DNA from: Brevibacterium sp. ZH18
GTDB lineage: Bacteria; Actinomycetota; Actinomycetes; Actinomycetales; Brevibacteriaceae
Assembly: GCF_022748595.1 (NCBI RefSeq)
Contig: NZ_JALDSX010000004.1
Span: forward strand, 62,001-126,000
Reading direction: 5' to 3'
DNA length: 64,000 bases
A program made the translations under genes and the position numbers. Shown piece after piece: positions 61,952 through 64,000 of the stretch. The notes under the pieces were generated by a model, which saw only the letters and a program-made list of their open reading frames with translations, was not told where the DNA came from and ran no database searches. Within the stretch, counting starts at the first letter, position 1, and every line of letters starts with the position of its first letter.

Positions 61952-63897
61952 TGACCACAGGTAAAGACAAGAAGTGGATCCTCAAAGCGGACGCTGCTGC
62001 TGATTCTTCGACGTCGGCTGCTGCTGCGTCGACTGCTGCTGCGTCGGCCGCGGGTACTTCAAGCGCCGGCGCGAGTGCTGGTGTGCCGTCGTCCAATGTG
62101 AAATCGACGGTCAGCGGTAGTGGTGCGGTCACCGTCCACCACGATGACGCGAACGAGCCGAACGAGAAGATCGTCCTGCGGGTCACCGACCTGCGGATCG
62201 AGACGAACGCCGGCAATGAGATCCTCCACGGCGTGAACTTCGCGCTCAGCCGCGGTGAGATCCTCGGCCTTGTGGGGGAGTCCGGGTCGGGCAAGACCAC
62301 GGCCGGCCTGGCCTGCATGGGCCATTTCCGTGAGGGTCTGAAGTTCGCCTCAGGATCGGTGAGTCTGTGGCCGCGCGGCGATGACACCGCCGTTGAGGTC
62401 GTCGAACTCGACGAGGTGGCCGTGCGCTTCCTGCGCGGGTCCCGGATCGCGTACATCCCCCAAGACCCCGCACTGTCTCTCAACCCTGCTATGCGGGTGG
62501 GGGAGCAGGTGCGTGAGGTCCTCGACATCCACAAGTTCGGCACGTCCGATGCTGAGCGTGCGGCGCGAGTCTCGGAGGTGCTCGAAGACGTCGGACTGCC
62601 CGGGGACAAGGCCTATCAGAAGCGGTGGCCGCATCAGCTCTCCGGTGGTCAGCAGCAGCGCATCGGCATTGCGATGGCGTTCGCGATGTATCCGGACGTG
62701 CTCATCCTCGACGAGCCGACGACGGGCCTCGACGTGTCCACGCAGGCCGTCGTCCTCGACACGATTCGGCAGATGACGGTCGCGAACAATGTGGCCGGCC
62801 TCTACATCACCCACGACCTGGCGGTGATCAAGGACATCTCCGACCGGGTGGCGGTGATGCTGCGCGGCGACCTCGTCGAAGAGGGCCCGGTGAAGGCTGT
62901 GCTCGAGAACCCTCAGCACGACTACACGAAGATGCTCATGGCGGCGGTGCCCGATCTCGCTGGGCGCAAAACCATCGGTGATGGTGTCGCGCCCTCGGAG
63001 ACTGAGGAACCCGTCAACGCAGGCATCACGCACATCCTTCAGAGTGGGGATTCGGATTCGGGGGCGGCTTCGGCTTCGGGTGCGGGTGAGACGGGTGGAC
63101 GCGCTGCCGCCACGGGCGAGCGGAACGCGGGAACCACCTCGGCGGCGGTGCCGTTGCTCCAGGTCACGGATGTGGCCCTGGCGTACGGGAAGGCGCAGAT
63201 CCTCGACGGGATCAATATGACGCTGGAACCCGGCGACTGCACGTTGCTGCTGGGGGAGTCCGGGTCGGGCAAGACCACGCTGTCGCGGTGTGTGGCCGGA
63301 CTCAACGATGACTACTCGGGTGCGGTGAAGCTGCGCGGGCAAGAGCTTGCGCGGTCGACGCGGAAGCGGACGAATGAGCAGCGGGTCGGGATCCAGTACG
63401 TGTTCCAGTCACCGTTCTCCTCGCTCAACCCGCGGCGATCCATCGGGCAGTCGCTGACCGTGCCGTTGGAGATGAGCGGTGAGGGCACTGCTGCCAGTCG
63501 GAAGGCGAAGGTCGAGGAGGCGTTGGACGCGGTGCGTCTGGGGCGCAGCTTCTTCCACCGTCGCCCGGGTGACCTCTCCGGTGGTGAGCGGCAGAGAGCC
63601 GCGATCGCGCGTGCGCTGGTCAATGAGCCTTCGGTGCTCGTCTGTGACGAGATCACCTCGGCCCTCGACGTCAGTGTGCAGGCCTCGATCATCGCTTTGC
63701 TGCGGACCCTGCGGGCCGAGCACCATCTGGCGATGCTCTTCGTCACGCACAACATTGCGCTTGCGCGGCACATCGCCGACAACCTTGCCGTTCTCAACAA
63801 GGGCAAGATCGTCGACTACGGCCCGACCGCCGAGGTTCTGGAGAACCCGAAGCACGAGTACACACGCTCGCTCATCGCCGACGTGCCGAAGTTCTGA
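61948..63897 (+). CDS. Fused double ABC ATPase (DppD-DppF type)
   Basis: 649 residues with two complete nucleotide-binding domains in one chain. First domain: Walker A GESGSGKTT near residue 110, signature LSGGQQQR, Walker B VLILDEPTTGLD. Second domain: Walker A GESGSGKTT near residue 436, signature LSGGERQR, Walker B VLVCDEITSALD (DEI in place of DEP). An Ala/Ser-rich low-complexity N-terminal stretch (about residues 12-55) and a Gly/Ala/Glu-rich linker (about 350-395) separate the folded parts. It powers the importer encoded upstream; most relatives use two separate ATPases. Confidence 0.93.
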   Translation: MMTTGKDKKWILKADAAADSSTSAAAASTAAASAAGTSSAGASAGVPSSNVKSTVSGSGAVTVHHDDANEPNEKIVLRVTDLRIETNAGNEILHGVNFALSRGEILGLVGESGSGKTTAGLACMGHFREGLKFASGSVSLWPRGDDTAVEVVELDEVAVRFLRGSRIAYIPQDPALSLNPAMRVGEQVREVLDIHKFGTSDAERAARVSEVLEDVGLPGDKAYQKRWPHQLSGGQQQRIGIAMAFAMYPDVLILDEPTTGLDVSTQAVVLDTIRQMTVANNVAGLYITHDLAVIKDISDRVAVMLRGDLVEEGPVKAVLENPQHDYTKMLMAAVPDLAGRKTIGDGVAPSETEEPVNAGITHILQSGDSDSGAASASGAGETGGRAAATGERNAGTTSAAVPLLQVTDVALAYGKAQILDGINMTLEPGDCTLLLGESGSGKTTLSRCVAGLNDDYSGAVKLRGQELARSTRKRTNEQRVGIQYVFQSPFSSLNPRRSIGQSLTVPLEMSGEGTAASRKAKVEEALDAVRLGRSFFHRRPGDLSGGERQRAAIARALVNEPSVLVCDEITSALDVSVQASIIALLRTLRAEHHLAMLFVTHNIALARHIADNLAVLNKGKIVDYGPTAEVLENPKHEYTRSLIADVPKF

Positions 63898-64000
63898 GGG
63901 TCACGCCTGGCACCATTTTCCACTCCGGGCGCTCTGTTCGGTGGCGTGAGCGTCTGCGTCAGTGGTGGCCGATACGGTGAGTGCATGTCAGGACAAAGTC
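63898..64000. other. Right window edge, no gene assigned
   Basis: About 100 bp after the ATPase gene. An ATG at 63989 opens a frame (MSGQS) that leaves the window, too short to judge. Confidence 0.3.

Noticed and set aside
61975-62060. Repeated GCTGCT/GCTGCG triplets as a tandem repeat array
   Set aside because: They code for the Ala-rich N-terminal stretch of the ATPase and are irregular, not a true repeat unit.
1-64000. CRISPR arrays, tRNA/rRNA genes, intact insertion sequences, prophage
   Set aside because: No regularly spaced direct repeats, no cloverleaf with a CCA-type end or recognisable rRNA segment, and no transposase or integrase motif was found on either strand.

Overview
The window is high-G+C actinobacterial DNA (about two thirds G+C in most genes) with many ATGA/TGATG gene overlaps and several probable leaderless promoters. 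The carotenoid set (idi, crtE, a P450, split lycopene cyclase crtYc/crtYd, crtU, crtB, crtI, with a photolyase) is the aromatic-carotenoid arrangement known from Brevibacterium linens relatives, so a Brevibacterium-like organism is the best guess. This is an inference; no rRNA gene is present to confirm it.

Layout. 1-1.0 kb: the 5' part of a Ca2+/H+ antiporter gene and a truncated Abi-like defence gene. 1.0-5.0 kb: arsenic resistance, with arsR divergent from an overlapping operon acr3-arsC-flavoprotein-arsC2. 5.0-9.5 kb: a redox/regulatory group (isochorismatase-like hydrolase, GlxA/AraC regulator, DoxX, FMN reductase plus LLM flavin oxidoreductase, MarR). 9.6-10.6 kb: a low-G+C orphan gene with a HEPN-like motif. 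10.7-16.1 kb: moaB, fdhD, two MFS transporters (the second with a winged-helix-like tail) and a 27-residue hydrophobic peptide. 16.2-21.5 kb: an Sfp-type PPTase preceded by the relic of an ABC-2 permease, a DUF2505-like gene, and two paralogous SDR-DUF2867 genes.

21.5-32.9 kb: carotenoid and light-stress region. crtB-crtI are on the + strand. On the - strand lie idi-crtE-P450-crtYc-crtYd-crtU as a tightly overlapping operon, then tspO, a photolyase and an epimerase. A MarR regulator is divergent from idi; the two -10-like hexamers between them are the two arms of one inverted repeat. Together these genes would make isorenieratene and probably its phenolic hydroxy derivatives from IPP/DMAPP.

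33-43 kb: DNA end joining (ku divergent from three-domain ligD) with a general-stress SDR, an internally deleted flavin-reductase gene and chaB. A decayed second copy of chaB lies beside ku. Then come an XRE-cupin regulator, mdh, a secreted GDPD and a CorA-type transporter.

43-57.3 kb: a cell-surface phosphopolymer locus, of lower G+C in its centre. It holds tagD, three proteins with CDP-glycerol glycerophosphotransferase-type domains (one fused to a GT2), a CDP-alcohol phosphotransferase with an altered motif, GT2 and GT4 glycosyltransferases, and two Stealth proteins. It looks like a teichoic-acid-like system that joins polyol phosphate and sugar-1-phosphate chemistry, and is the best candidate in the window for unexplored biology. 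57.5-63.9 kb: an XRE-TetR double-HTH regulator and a peptide/nickel-type ABC importer. No tRNA, rRNA, CRISPR array or intact insertion sequence was seen.
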